From Clostridium sp. (GTDB taxonomy: Bacteria; Bacillota; Clostridia; Lachnospirales; Lachnospiraceae), in NCBI GenBank assembly GCA_018377235.1, contig JAGZZT010000009.1, forward strand, positions 1 through 64,000: a stretch of 64,000 nt of DNA, given 5' to 3'. Of this stretch, positions 16,015 to 25,549 are shown one piece after another (position 1 is the first letter of the stretch; the number at the start of each line of letters is the position of its first letter). The notes beneath the pieces are model-generated. The model was not told the origin of the DNA. It saw nothing but the letters and a program-made list of their open reading frames with translations, and ran no database searches. The position numbers were made by a program, and so were the translations under genes.

Positions 16015-18159
16015 ATGGCTGAGGGAACTGAAAGATTCTGGGAGTCTAAAAATTATGTAAACCGAGAATTGAGCTGGCTGGATTTTAACTGGAGAGTGCT
16101 GGGGGAAGCCAGGGATAAGGCTACGCCTCTCTTTGAACGATTGAAATTTTTAAGCATCACAGCGTCCAACCTGGATGAATTTTTCATGGTGCGGGTGGCT
16201 TCTTTAAAGGACATGATCCATGCCAATTACACGAAGAGAGACATTGCGGGGATGACGGCTGCAGAACAGCTGACTGCCATTGAAGCTAAGACTCATCAGC
16301 TGGTGGAGGAGCAGTATCATGTGTACGGCCGTTCCCTGCTTCCTGCTCTGCGCCAGAACGGGCTGAAGGTTATTGCTTCCCATGAAAATCTGACTAAGTA
16401 TGAAGCCGCCTATGTGGATAGATATTTTGAGGAGATGGTCTACCCGGTACTGACGCCGATGGCAGTGGATTCTTCCAGGCCGTTTCCGCTGATACGCAAC
16501 AAATCCCTGAATATTGCAGCTCTGGTGAAGAAGAAAAAGGGTGATTCGGAGCTGGATTTTGCTATGGTCCGCGTGCCCAGCGGCCTTCCGAGAGCTGTCG
16601 TGATTCCACCGGAGGAGGGAAAGGAAAAGGAGGGCACTTCTGTGATTTTCCTGGAAGAGATCATAGAGAGAAATATTGAGAAGCTGTTCCTGAACTATGA
16701 TATTATCTGCTCTCATCCCTTCCGGGTTATGAGAAATGCGGATCTGAGCATTGACGAGGACGAGGCAGAGGATCTGTTAAAGGAAATTGAGCGGCAGCTG
16801 AAGAAGCGCCAGTGGGGCGAGGCCATCCGCCTGGATATTGAGGAGAAGGCGGATAAACGGCTGCTAAAAATCCTGAAAAAGGAATTAAAGGTTACGAATG
16901 ATGAAATTTATGAGATTGGCGGTCCTCTGGATTTGACAGTGCTGATGAAGGTTTACAGTCTTCCTGGATTTGAACGGTATAAGACGCCAGGCTACACGCC
17001 TCAGCCGGTTCCAGCTCTGATGAATGAGGATGACATTTTCACCAATATCAGAAAAGGTGACATTCTCTTAACCCATCCCTTTGAGACCTTTGAGCCGGTG
17101 GTGAATTTCATCAAGAAGGCGGCCAGAGATCCGGAGGTGCTGGCCATTAAGCAGACTCTGTACCGGGTCAGCGGTAATTCTCCAATTATTGCAGCTCTGG
17201 CCGAGGCCGCGGACAATGGCAAGCAGGTGTCAGTTCTGGTGGAGCTGAAAGCCCGTTTTGACGAGGAAAATAACATTAACTGGGCCAAAATGCTGGAAAA
17301 GGCCGGCTGCCATGTAATCTACGGTCTTTTGGGCTTAAAGACACACAGCAAAATTACTCTGGTAGTCCGAAAGGAGGAGGACGGCATCCGCCGCTATGTC
17401 CATCTGGGCACGGGAAACTACAACGATTCTACAGCCAAGCTGTATACAGACTGCGGCCTGTTTACCTGCAGCCGTCAGATCGGCGAGGACGCTACCGCTG
17501 TATTCAATATGCTGTCTGGTTATTCAGAGCCTCTGGGATGGAATAAGCTGTCTCTGGCGCCTCTGTGGCTGAGAGGAAAATTTCTCCGGCTGATTCAGAG
17601 GGAGATTAAATACGCGAAAGAGGGAAAGACAGCCAGAATCGTGGCGAAGATGAATTCCCTCTGTGATAAGGAGATTATTGCAAATCTCTATGAGGCTTCC
17701 TGCGCAGGCGTGGAGATTAAGCTGATTGTCAGGGGAATCTGCTGTCTGAAAGCAGGTGTTCCCGGACTCAGTGAAAACATTGAGGTGCGCTCCATCGTAG
17801 GAAATTTTCTGGAACACAGCCGCATTTTTCTTTTTGAAAATGGAGGAAGAGAGGAAATCTACATGGGAAGCGCTGACTGGATGCCCAGAAACCTGGATCG
17901 CCGTGTAGAGATTCTGTTTCCGGTGGAGGACGAAGCTCTGAAAGCGCGTCTGATACACATTTTAGACGTGCAGCTGGCTGACAATGTGAAGGCGCATATC
18001 CTGCAGCCGGACGGGACCTATAAAAAGAAGAGTCTCAGGGGACGGCAGAAGGTCAATGCCCAGGAGCAATTCTGCTCCGAGGCTGTTGAGGCGGCCAGAG
18101 CCATGGAGGAATCATCAGATCCCAGAAACAGGCGCGTCTTCATTCCGATGGAGCAGTAG
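16015..18159 (+). CDS. ppk: Polyphosphate kinase 1
   Basis: 714 residues, typical PPK1 length, with N-terminal (ENRELSWLDFNWRVL-like, residues 14-28), head and two PLD-like catalytic domains. LKTHSKITLV places the autophosphorylated histidine at about His444, followed by HLGTGNYNDSTAKLYTD. The enzyme transfers the gamma phosphate of ATP to polyphosphate at the inner membrane face. GAGGAGGGTATAG precedes ATG 16015. The C-terminal tail after 660 is charged and not conserved. It is the third gene of the DUF815-ppx-ppk operon. Confidence 0.95.
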   Translation: MAEGTERFWESKNYVNRELSWLDFNWRVLGEARDKATPLFERLKFLSITASNLDEFFMVRVASLKDMIHANYTKRDIAGMTAAEQLTAIEAKTHQLVEEQYHVYGRSLLPALRQNGLKVIASHENLTKYEAAYVDRYFEEMVYPVLTPMAVDSSRPFPLIRNKSLNIAALVKKKKGDSELDFAMVRVPSGLPRAVVIPPEEGKEKEGTSVIFLEEIIERNIEKLFLNYDIICSHPFRVMRNADLSIDEDEAEDLLKEIERQLKKRQWGEAIRLDIEEKADKRLLKILKKELKVTNDEIYEIGGPLDLTVLMKVYSLPGFERYKTPGYTPQPVPALMNEDDIFTNIRKGDILLTHPFETFEPVVNFIKKAARDPEVLAIKQTLYRVSGNSPIIAALAEAADNGKQVSVLVELKARFDEENNINWAKMLEKAGCHVIYGLLGLKTHSKITLVVRKEEDGIRRYVHLGTGNYNDSTAKLYTDCGLFTCSRQIGEDATAVFNMLSGYSEPLGWNKLSLAPLWLRGKFLRLIQREIKYAKEGKTARIVAKMNSLCDKEIIANLYEASCAGVEIKLIVRGICCLKAGVPGLSENIEVRSIVGNFLEHSRIFLFENGGREEIYMGSADWMPRNLDRRVEILFPVEDEALKARLIHILDVQLADNVKAHILQPDGTYKKKSLRGRQKVNAQEQFCSEAVEAARAMEESSDPRNRRVFIPMEQ

Positions 18160-18188
18160 CGTCAGTATATAAAGGAATATTGTCCCCT

Positions 18189-18275
18189 GTACACGGACTC
18201 TGTAAAATGTAAGAGAAAAGTAAAGCAATTTCTCCTCTCTTATGGTAAACTGTTGATAGAATGCAGTTTACTGTA
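18189..18275. promoter_or_regulatory. Candidate autoregulatory region of the two-component genes
   Basis: GTAAA/GTAAG elements lie at 18202, 18209 and 18220 (the last two 11 bases apart), similar in wording to the Pho-box-like site before the polyphosphate operon. A TAGAAT -10 candidate at 18257-18262 is embedded in a perfect 8-bp inverted repeat GTAAACTG/CAGTTTAC (18245-18252 and 18264-18271). No good -35 is seen, as expected of an activator-dependent promoter. Confidence 0.5.
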
Positions 18276-18289
18276 AGGGAGGTTTTTTC

Positions 18290-18994
18290 ATGTCAGAAAT
18301 TAATATATTAGTGGTCGATGATGAGAAGGAGATTGCCGAGCTGGTGGAGATTTATCTGGTCAGCGATGGATACCGGGTTTTCAAGGCGGAAAACGCCAGG
18401 GAAGGACTGGAAATCTTGGAAAGGGAGAACATTCACCTGGTGCTTCTGGACATTATGATGCCGGGGATGAACGGTCTGGAGATGTGCAGAAAGATTCGGG
18501 AAACCAACAATATCCCCATTATTATGCTGAGTGCAAAATCTACAGATCTGGATAAAATTCTGGGACTGGGAACTGGAGCGGATGACTATGTGGTGAAGCC
18601 GTTTAATCCTCTGGAACTGACAGCCCGGGTGAAGTCTCAGCTTCGCCGCTATACCCAGCTGAACCCCCAGAGCAGCGTAATCCAGGCAGCGAAAAATGAG
18701 ATTTCGATTAAAGGGCTTGTGATCAACAAGGATAACCACAAAGTAACAGTTTACGATGAGGAGATCAAGCTGACTCCTATTGAATTTGATATTCTCTATC
18801 TTCTGGCATCCAATCCGGGCCGCGTATTCAGCACAGATGAGATTTTCGAGAAAGTATGGAATGAAAAGGTCTACGAGGCCAATAATACTGTTATGGTACA
18901 TATCCGCCGTCTCCGCGGAAAGATGAAGGAAGACACCAGACAAAACAAGATTATTACTACCGTATGGGGGGTAGGATACAAAATTGAAAAATAA
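18290..18994 (+). CDS. OmpR/PhoB-family response regulator
   Basis: 234 residues. The receiver domain has the acidic pocket Asp10/Asp11, phosphoacceptor Asp54 (LLDIMMPGMNG) and Lys103 (VVKPF). A winged-helix DNA-binding domain (about 135-232; LTPIEFDILYLLASNPGRVF and MVHIRRLRGKM) follows. The sequence resembles VanR/PhoP-type regulators. It directly follows the polyphosphate operon and overlaps its kinase gene. Regulation of phosphate functions is my inference from the Pho-box-like sites; cell-envelope control as in VanR relatives is the main alternative. Confidence 0.93.
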   Translation: MSEINILVVDDEKEIAELVEIYLVSDGYRVFKAENAREGLEILERENIHLVLLDIMMPGMNGLEMCRKIRETNNIPIIMLSAKSTDLDKILGLGTGADDYVVKPFNPLELTARVKSQLRRYTQLNPQSSVIQAAKNEISIKGLVINKDNHKVTVYDEEIKLTPIEFDILYLLASNPGRVFSTDEIFEKVWNEKVYEANNTVMVHIRRLRGKMKEDTRQNKIITTVWGVGYKIEK

Positions 18995-20120
18995 CGATAT
19001 GAGCAGGCGTTTTCGGACGCGCACAGTGATGAATATCTTTTACGCCACCCTTCTCACCTGCCTGATTGAGATTTTTCTCATTGCTAATGTGAGCATGGTG
19101 GAGGAATATTTAAGAAAAATTGAATCAGAGTCATTCCTGCTGAATTTTTTAGAACTGAGTCCCATTATGGTGCTTCTTTATGTACTCATAGGAATCGGTA
19201 TTTTCTCCGCTATTTTTCTGCAGCTGCAGGAGCGGCATCTTAGATATCTGGCCAGAATTTCGGCGGCCATGCAGGATATTTCAGAGGGAGATCTGAACAC
19301 AGTTGTAGAGGTGAAGGGTGATAATGAGTTCAGTGCCATGGCTGTGAACCTGAACCGTATGGTGGAGGACATCAGGCGGCTGATGGAGAAGGAGAGGGAG
19401 TCGGAGCGGACAAAGAACGAGCTGATCACAAATGTGGCTCACGATCTGAGGACGCCTCTCACCTCTATTATTGGATATCTGGAACTGCTCTCCGGCAAGG
19501 TGGATCTTCCCAGAGAGATGGAGAAGAAATATATTGATATTGCCTACGCTAAGTCACGGAGGCTGGAAAAGCTGATTGAGGATCTTTTCGGCTTTACGAA
19601 GCTGAATTACGGAAAGCTTTCCATGAACGTGGGGCAGGTGGATATTGTAAAGCTTCTGGGGCAGCTGGTAGAGGAATTTTATCCTAACTTTGCAGAAAAA
19701 AACCTGTCCTATGAACTTCACAGCAACGTGCCGGCTAAGGTGATTGATGCAGACGGAAATCTGCTGGCCCGCCTGTTTGATAATCTGATTAATAACGCCA
19801 TTAAATACGGGGCGGATGGAAAGCGGGTTCTGGTGCAGATTCACGCGGAAGAGGAGATGGTCACAGTCTCCGTGACTAACTACGGATATGTGATTCCGGA
19901 AGACGAACTTCCGCTGATTTTCAATAAGTTTTATCGGGTTGAACAGTCGCGTTCTACCCATACGGGAGGCACAGGGCTTGGCCTTGCCATCGCCAAGAGC
20001 GTGGTGGAGATGCACGGAGGAACGATACAGGTTAAAAGTGATTTGAACGGAACAGTGTTTACAGTGAAGCTGAAGACGCATTTTGATATTAACCGGGAAC
20101 AGTTCGAGTTGGCAGAATAA
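18984..20120 (+). CDS. Sensor histidine kinase, HAMP-HisKA-HATPase
   Basis: 378 residues. Two membrane helices (about 15-36 and 58-79) enclose a very short external loop of about 20 residues, so the kinase probably senses the membrane or another protein rather than a soluble ligand. HAMP spans about 80-132, HisKA has NVAHDLRTPLTS with His153, and the ATPase domain has the N box NLINNAIKYG and the G boxes GGTGLGLAIAKS. TTG 18984 is chosen, overlapping the regulator stop and preceded by GGGGGTAGGATAC; the ATG at 18999 has no ribosome binding site. The architecture resembles VanS. Confidence 0.92.
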   Translation: MKNNDMSRRFRTRTVMNIFYATLLTCLIEIFLIANVSMVEEYLRKIESESFLLNFLELSPIMVLLYVLIGIGIFSAIFLQLQERHLRYLARISAAMQDISEGDLNTVVEVKGDNEFSAMAVNLNRMVEDIRRLMEKERESERTKNELITNVAHDLRTPLTSIIGYLELLSGKVDLPREMEKKYIDIAYAKSRRLEKLIEDLFGFTKLNYGKLSMNVGQVDIVKLLGQLVEEFYPNFAEKNLSYELHSNVPAKVIDADGNLLARLFDNLINNAIKYGADGKRVLVQIHAEEEMVTVSVTNYGYVIPEDELPLIFNKFYRVEQSRSTHTGGTGLGLAIAKSVVEMHGGTIQVKSDLNGTVFTVKLKTHFDINREQFELAE

Positions 20121-20164
20121 GAAGAATCAGTGAAAAAGGAAGCTTGGGAAAGGAACGATGACAG

Positions 20165-22699
20165 ATGATGAAGGAGGAGAAAAGAGGAGGATTTTTGGGG
20201 AAAAGAGCAGGAGGAAAGGAGCTTCCGGCTCTTTTTCTGCTTCTATTTCTTCTGCTGGCCGTCTTTTGGCAGACGCCTTTCGAGTCTTCAGCGGCAGCGC
20301 AGTCCTCATCTGCTGAAGGTTCAGAAGATTGGCCGAAAAGCGGGAGGAAGCCGCAGATATCTATGGAGGCTGACTACGGCCTGGGGAAAAAGGCTAAGGA
20401 GGGCAGGTATCTTCCTATCCAGATAACCTACAAGAATGGAGAAGAACAGAGCTTTTCCGGAACGCTTAAAATCCTGACGATGGAGTCCAGCAAAGAGGTT
20501 TACCAGTATGAGTATCCGGTAGATCTGGGAGCAGGGGAACAGACGGAGGAGAAATATTACATTCCGCTGGGAGTTGGAAACGATCAGATGTTTTTGACAT
20601 TGACAGACCAGGACGGAAATGAGATTGTAAAAAAACGATTGAAATTGGATATTCCATCAGAAGCGGCGCTTTTATTTATCGGCGTTCTCAGCGACAGTCC
20701 AGACAGTCTTTCCTATCTGGACGGCTGCGGATTGAGTTATGGAACCCTGCGGACTATTATGGTCCCCTTAAGCGGAGAGGAACTGCCAGACAATCAGCTG
20801 GGACTGGATCAGTTCGATTTGATTGTAGTCAATGATTTTGACTGGAACAGTCTGACATCCAGCCAGGAGAAGGCGCTTCTTTCCTGGGTGAAAGAAGGAG
20901 GAACCCTGTTTTTTGGCACTGGGGAACAGCTGGATCGCACGCTGGGACGGATGAAAAAACAGCTGATCGATGGAACAGTTATCTCCAATGTAACCAGAAC
21001 TGTGGATTTAATGAAACTTCTGGGAGAGACAGACGGCGAGGCGGTTTCTGCAGAGCTCTTCTGCACTGATTTTTCCATAGAGGGAGGCCGTAAAGCCCTC
21101 TTTGAGGAGGGAACAGCCCTTCTTACACGCAAGACCGAAAAGAGGGGACAGATTGTACTGGCGGGCTTTGATCTGTCAGATGTTTCCAGTCAGTTTTTTC
21201 AGAAGCCTTCCTTGACGGAGGCATTTTTAACAGAAGTTATGGGGGAGAATACCATTCAGTATCTGGCTCAGGATCAATATTACGGCCTGTCCAGCCTCTA
21301 TTATTCTATCCAGGCGCTGATCAACACGGGAAATGTAGACCGTCTGCCGAATCTTGGGCTGTATACAGTGGTAATTTTATTCTATATTATCCTTATTGGA
21401 CCAGGCGTATATCTGTATCTGAAGAAAAAGTCTCTTCAGAATTACTATATGCTCAGTGTAGCAGTTTTGGCAGTGGGATTTACGGGGATTATTTATGCAG
21501 CTGGAGCTAAAACCCGGTTTACCGCTCCATTTTTTACTTATGTGACAGTGGAAAACTATGGGGAGGAGGAGCTGGAGAGCGAAACCTATGTCAACGTGCG
21601 CAGCCCCTATAATACGCCTTACACTGTGGAGCTGAATCCTGATTATCTGCTCCGTCCCATTACAAAGAATTATTATTATGAATATAATGCGCCGGTAACA
21701 TTTACTGGAGATGAAAAATTTGAGGCGGCTCTCCGCATCGACCCATCGGAGACTAAGGTGAAGGTAAGGGATGCTGCTGCCTTTGAACCGAAGCTGTTCA
21801 GCCTTAAGCGGGAGGAGCCGGTAAAAGGCAGGGGGCCTCTGGGAAATATTCGATTTTTTGACGGTCAGGTGACAGGAACAGTTGTGAACCGTTCAGAGGA
21901 AACTCTGAAGAACACAGTTCTGCTTCTTTATGGAAAAGCGGTCTTTCTGGGAGACATGAAGCCTGGGGAGGAGAAGCAGCTGGATGGGCTGACGCAGCTT
22001 TCCTACCCTGTTTCCTATAAAAACGCTATTGCGCAGATGATCCCTGGAACCGATCAGTACAGCAAAACAGATATTTCAGATAAAAACTATATGGAGGCGC
22101 AGAGCAAAACAAAGCTGCTGTCCTTCTATATGGATTCCAGCATGAGGGAATATTTCCCGGAGGCTCGTCTGATTGCGTTTAGTTCAGGGGAAGAGGAGAC
22201 GGACTTTCTGGCTGACAGACATTATGTGACAGGAGGCCTGACTCTTATGACATCCGATATGCCGGTGGATCAGGGAAAAGATGGAATGGTTTACCGGTGT
22301 GTGCTGGAGCAGCTGCCTACTGTTCTGTCTGGCGTGTACGATTATCAGGGAAATACTCTGTACACAGGAGAGCCTTCCGAGCCTCTGGTACTGGAGTATC
22401 ACTTGGGAAATGATCTGGAGATTGAACAGCTTGCCTTTGACTGGATGTCTCCGGAATTTATTGATAATCCCAAATATCCGTATCTGGAGCAGTTTAACGG
22501 CGCAATCTACTTCTATAATTACAGCACAGGGAAGCATGACAGGATGGATTTGAGCAAGAAGGAGTACGGCAGAGAAGAGCTGCAGCCGTATTTGTCACCC
22601 AGCAATACGCTGACAGTAAAATATATAGGAGAGCCTGGGGAGGACGATATCTGGAATATGATTCTGCCGGTGCCCTACGTAACAGGGAGGGAAAAATAA
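20165..22699 (+). CDS. Large membrane protein partner of an ABC exporter (unidentified)
   Basis: 844 residues that I do not recognise as a named family. A secretion/anchor helix lies at residues 20-40. The extracytoplasmic part has a beta-rich domain (50-160; PIQITYKNGEEQSFSGTL) and a Rossmann/GATase-like region (165-340; DLIVVNDFDWNSLTSSQEKA, LSWVKEGGTLFFGTGE), as in GldG-like or DUF4350-like proteins. Two further helices lie at about 395-420 and 430-450, and a long C-terminal domain follows. The stop overlaps the start of the ABC ATPase gene (TAATG), so it is part of that system, perhaps as its extracytoplasmic component. Confidence 0.75.
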   Translation: MMKEEKRGGFLGKRAGGKELPALFLLLFLLLAVFWQTPFESSAAAQSSSAEGSEDWPKSGRKPQISMEADYGLGKKAKEGRYLPIQITYKNGEEQSFSGTLKILTMESSKEVYQYEYPVDLGAGEQTEEKYYIPLGVGNDQMFLTLTDQDGNEIVKKRLKLDIPSEAALLFIGVLSDSPDSLSYLDGCGLSYGTLRTIMVPLSGEELPDNQLGLDQFDLIVVNDFDWNSLTSSQEKALLSWVKEGGTLFFGTGEQLDRTLGRMKKQLIDGTVISNVTRTVDLMKLLGETDGEAVSAELFCTDFSIEGGRKALFEEGTALLTRKTEKRGQIVLAGFDLSDVSSQFFQKPSLTEAFLTEVMGENTIQYLAQDQYYGLSSLYYSIQALINTGNVDRLPNLGLYTVVILFYIILIGPGVYLYLKKKSLQNYYMLSVAVLAVGFTGIIYAAGAKTRFTAPFFTYVTVENYGEEELESETYVNVRSPYNTPYTVELNPDYLLRPITKNYYYEYNAPVTFTGDEKFEAALRIDPSETKVKVRDAAAFEPKLFSLKREEPVKGRGPLGNIRFFDGQVTGTVVNRSEETLKNTVLLLYGKAVFLGDMKPGEEKQLDGLTQLSYPVSYKNAIAQMIPGTDQYSKTDISDKNYMEAQSKTKLLSFYMDSSMREYFPEARLIAFSSGEEETDFLADRHYVTGGLTLMTSDMPVDQGKDGMVYRCVLEQLPTVLSGVYDYQGNTLYTGEPSEPLVLEYHLGNDLEIEQLAFDWMSPEFIDNPKYPYLEQFNGAIYFYNYSTGKHDRMDLSKKEYGREELQPYLSPSNTLTVKYIGEPGEDDIWNMILPVPYVTGREK

Positions 22700-23661
22700 T
22701 GCTGGAAATCAGAGATTTAAGAAAAAAATACGGCAATTTTCAGGCTCTGGACGGTCTGGATATGACAATCGAAAAAGGGGAGCTCTTCGGATTCGTAGGT
22801 CCCAACGGAGCCGGAAAGACGACCACTATTAAAATTATCACAGGACTTTTGCAGCCGGATGGGGGAAGCGTTACCATTGACGGTATGGATGGAATGCAGG
22901 ATCGGAAGTATCTGAAGCAGAAAATGGGCTATGTGCCGGATTCCTTTGGCGTGTACGACAACCTGAAGGTATCGGAGTATATGGAATTTTTCGCCTCCTG
23001 CTATGGAATCGAGGGGCTGGAGTCCAGAAAACGATGCGGTCTTTTGCTGGAACAGATGAAGCTGGAGGACAAGGCTGATTTTTTCGTAGATGGACTTTCC
23101 AGGGGAATGAAGCAAAGACTATGCCTGGCCAGGGCTTTGATTCACGATCCGGAGCTGATTGTGTTAGACGAACCGGCATCCGGGCTGGATCCAAGAACAA
23201 GGCTGGAGTTTACCGGTATTTTGAAGGAACTCAGGGAACAGGGAAAGACACTGCTCGTCAGCTCCCACATTTTGTCGGAGTTGTCGGAGCTGTGCACGAG
23301 CATTGGAATCATTGAACAGGGGAGAATGGCTCTGTCAGGCAGCATGGAGCAGATTCTGGAGCGGGTTAATTCCTCGAATCCCCTTCTGATTACTGTATTT
23401 AAAGGACGGGAAACTGCTATGTCGATTCTGCGCAGTCACCCATGCGTGCAGACCATTTCCGTAAAAGGGGAGGAGATTAAGATAGGATTTAATGGGGATA
23501 AGCAGGACGAGGCTCTGCTTCTGCAGCAGCTGATAGACGCAGAGGTGATGGTGAACGGGTTTATGAGGGAAAAAGGCAGCCTGGAGACGATATTTATGCA
23601 GATTACAGATCATATGGGAGAAAAGGCGGTGCTGGTACATGAAGATGAATCCTGTTTATAA
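22699..23661 (+). CDS. ABC transporter ATP-binding protein (exporter type)
   Basis: 320 residues. Walker A GPNGAGKTT is near residue 34, the signature GLSRGMKQRL near 134, Walker B LIVLDEPASGLD near 154 and the switch His in LLVSSHILSE near 188. The C-terminal 100 residues are the extra domain common in CcmA/NatA-like ATPases. It hydrolyses ATP to drive the next gene's permease. It overlaps both neighbours (1 base upstream, 23 bases downstream), so the three proteins are likely made in fixed ratio. Confidence 0.93.
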   Translation: MLEIRDLRKKYGNFQALDGLDMTIEKGELFGFVGPNGAGKTTTIKIITGLLQPDGGSVTIDGMDGMQDRKYLKQKMGYVPDSFGVYDNLKVSEYMEFFASCYGIEGLESRKRCGLLLEQMKLEDKADFFVDGLSRGMKQRLCLARALIHDPELIVLDEPASGLDPRTRLEFTGILKELREQGKTLLVSSHILSELSELCTSIGIIEQGRMALSGSMEQILERVNSSNPLLITVFKGRETAMSILRSHPCVQTISVKGEEIKIGFNGDKQDEALLLQQLIDAEVMVNGFMREKGSLETIFMQITDHMGEKAVLVHEDESCL

Positions 23662-24622
23662 GAGAGAACTGAAGGTGGGAAGCAGAAGTATCCGTATGGC
23701 GGTAATTCTTCTGGCATTCAATGGAATTTTAAGTGCAGTAGCGCTTGTCAATATGTATTCTGCAGTTGAACAGGTGAAAATGACAGCGGAGATCCAGTAT
23801 TCACGTTTTCTTCAGCTTTACGTGTTTGTAGCGTCCTTGGAGTTTATTATGCTGATGTTTATTATGCCGGCGCTGACCTCCAACAGTATCAGCGGAGAGC
23901 GAGAGAGACAGACGCTGGATCTGATGCTTACCACCACCATGAAACCTGGAGAGATTGTTCAGGGAAAGCTGGCGGCAGCCTTTACTACCATGCTTCTTCT
24001 GGTGCTGTCCAGCTTTCCTGTACTCTCCCTGGTATTCGTCTATGGGGGAATTACAGTGACGGATATGGTGCAGCTGATGCTTTGCTATGTGACAGTGGCT
24101 CTGCTTTCCGGCGCCGTTGGCGTGTTTTTTTCATCGCTGTTTAAACGCTCTACACTGGCAAATGTCTGTGCCTATGTGACTATTATCGTTTTGGTAGCAG
24201 GAACCTATGGCGCTAATATTTTTGCCTATCAGATGTCACAGAATGAGATCAGCAGCTATATGGATGCGGTTGATAATATAACGAGGCAGGCCAGCTCTGG
24301 AGGGTGTATTTATATGCTGCTTTTTAATCCGGCAGTGACCTTTTACGCTATGATTAATCAGCAGGCCGGAGACAGTGATGTAGCGGGAACCCTGGAGCGG
24401 ATGTTTGGGGCTCATCCCCAGAATTTTGTTATGGAGCACTGGACTGAGATCAGTATTGCGGTTCAGATTCTGGCTGCAGTTTTCCTGATTGCCGCCGCAG
24501 TTTCCGCGGTGACGCCCATTTGGGAGCGGAGCAGACGCTGCCCGTGGAGCAGGGAGGGAAAAGGCTGCAGAAAGCATCACGGAAAAGAGAAACAGAAAGA
24601 ACAGGAAATAATAAACAGATAA
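23639..24622 (+). CDS. ABC-2 type permease
   Basis: 327 residues with six hydrophobic segments; the first (16-34) is followed by a second at 65-85 with LEFIMLMFIMPALTSNSIS and the helix GERERQTLDLMLTTTMKP, characteristic of NatB/ABC-2 permeases. The C-terminal tail (about 290-327) is basic and cytoplasmic. With the preceding ATPase it should form a membrane exporter or remodeller; the substrate is unknown. ATG 23639 lies inside the ATPase gene. Confidence 0.88.
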   Translation: MKMNPVYKRELKVGSRSIRMAVILLAFNGILSAVALVNMYSAVEQVKMTAEIQYSRFLQLYVFVASLEFIMLMFIMPALTSNSISGERERQTLDLMLTTTMKPGEIVQGKLAAAFTTMLLLVLSSFPVLSLVFVYGGITVTDMVQLMLCYVTVALLSGAVGVFFSSLFKRSTLANVCAYVTIIVLVAGTYGANIFAYQMSQNEISSYMDAVDNITRQASSGGCIYMLLFNPAVTFYAMINQQAGDSDVAGTLERMFGAHPQNFVMEHWTEISIAVQILAAVFLIAAAVSAVTPIWERSRRCPWSREGKGCRKHHGKEKQKEQEIINR

Positions 24623-24646
24623 AGGAACAGACAGGAGAACAAACAC

Positions 24647-25480
24647 ATGCTTAGAATTGGATGTCACCTTTCCTCTTCCAAAGGATATCTTGCAATGGGA
24701 AAGGAAGCTGAGAAAATAGATGGAGGAACCTTTCAGTTTTTTACGAGAAATCCAAGAGGAGGGAAGGCAAAAGAAATAGATCCGGAGGATGTAAAGGCGT
24801 TTTTAGACTTTGCGGAACAGAAGGATATAGCGCCAATTCTGGCGCATGCGCCTTACACCTTAAATGGCTGTTCGGCAGATGAGGGAATCCGCACTTTTGC
24901 CATAAATACCATGGAGGATGATTTGAGAAGGATGGAGTTTACACCGGGAAATTTCTACAATTTTCATCCTGGAAGCCATGTAAAGCAGGGAGTGGAAACG
25001 GGGATCGCTTATATTTCCGATATGCTGAATCGGATTTTAAAGAAGGATCAGACTACTACAGTGCTTCTTGAGACCATGGCTGGCAAAGGAAGCGAGGTGG
25101 GGAGGGACTTTTCCGAGCTTCGGGAAATTCTGGATCGGGTTCAGCTGAATGAAAAAATGGGCGTCTGCCTGGATACCTGCCATGTGTGGGACGCTGGATA
25201 TGATATTGTGGATCATCTGGATGAGGTACTTACAGAGTTCGATCAGGTGATTGGCCTTTCACGTCTGAAAGCCGTTCATCTGAACGACAGCCAGAATCCT
25301 CTGGGAGCCCACAAGGACCGACATGCCAGAATTGGCGAGGGATACATTGGTCTGGAAGCCCTGGTACGAGTCATTAACCACCCGGCTCTGAGAACTCTCC
25401 CCTTCTATCTGGAGACTCCCAATGATATGGATGGCTATGCAGGAGAAATTGCTCTTTTGAAGTCAAGATATATTGAGTAA
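24647..25480 (+). CDS. nfo: Endonuclease IV (AP endonuclease)
   Basis: 277 residues, TIM-barrel AP endonuclease. Signature blocks: IGCHLSSSKGY at the N-terminus, PILAHAPYTLN, FYNFHPGSHVKQGVE with metal-binding His, LLETMAGKGSEVG with metal-binding Glu, VCLDTCHVWDAGYD with Asp and His, and AVHLNDSQNPLGAHKDRH. It cleaves the phosphodiester 5' to abasic sites using a trinuclear zinc centre. ATG 24647 is preceded by GACAGGAGAACAAAC. It is a single gene between the ABC set and the SorC-type regulator. Confidence 0.95.
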   Translation: MLRIGCHLSSSKGYLAMGKEAEKIDGGTFQFFTRNPRGGKAKEIDPEDVKAFLDFAEQKDIAPILAHAPYTLNGCSADEGIRTFAINTMEDDLRRMEFTPGNFYNFHPGSHVKQGVETGIAYISDMLNRILKKDQTTTVLLETMAGKGSEVGRDFSELREILDRVQLNEKMGVCLDTCHVWDAGYDIVDHLDEVLTEFDQVIGLSRLKAVHLNDSQNPLGAHKDRHARIGEGYIGLEALVRVINHPALRTLPFYLETPNDMDGYAGEIALLKSRYIE

Positions 25481-25549
25481 CATCATGGATTGGACAGGCA
25501 GGAAGGACACAAAATATAGGGGGAGCCGACCCGCAGAGGAGGATATGAT

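Noticed and set aside
24647..25480. Sugar isomerase reading of the TIM-barrel gene before the SorC-type regulator
   Set aside because: The full metal-ligand set and HLNDSQNPLGAHKDRH block are those of endonuclease IV, not of xylose isomerase-like sugar enzymes, so it is not counted as part of the sugar cluster.
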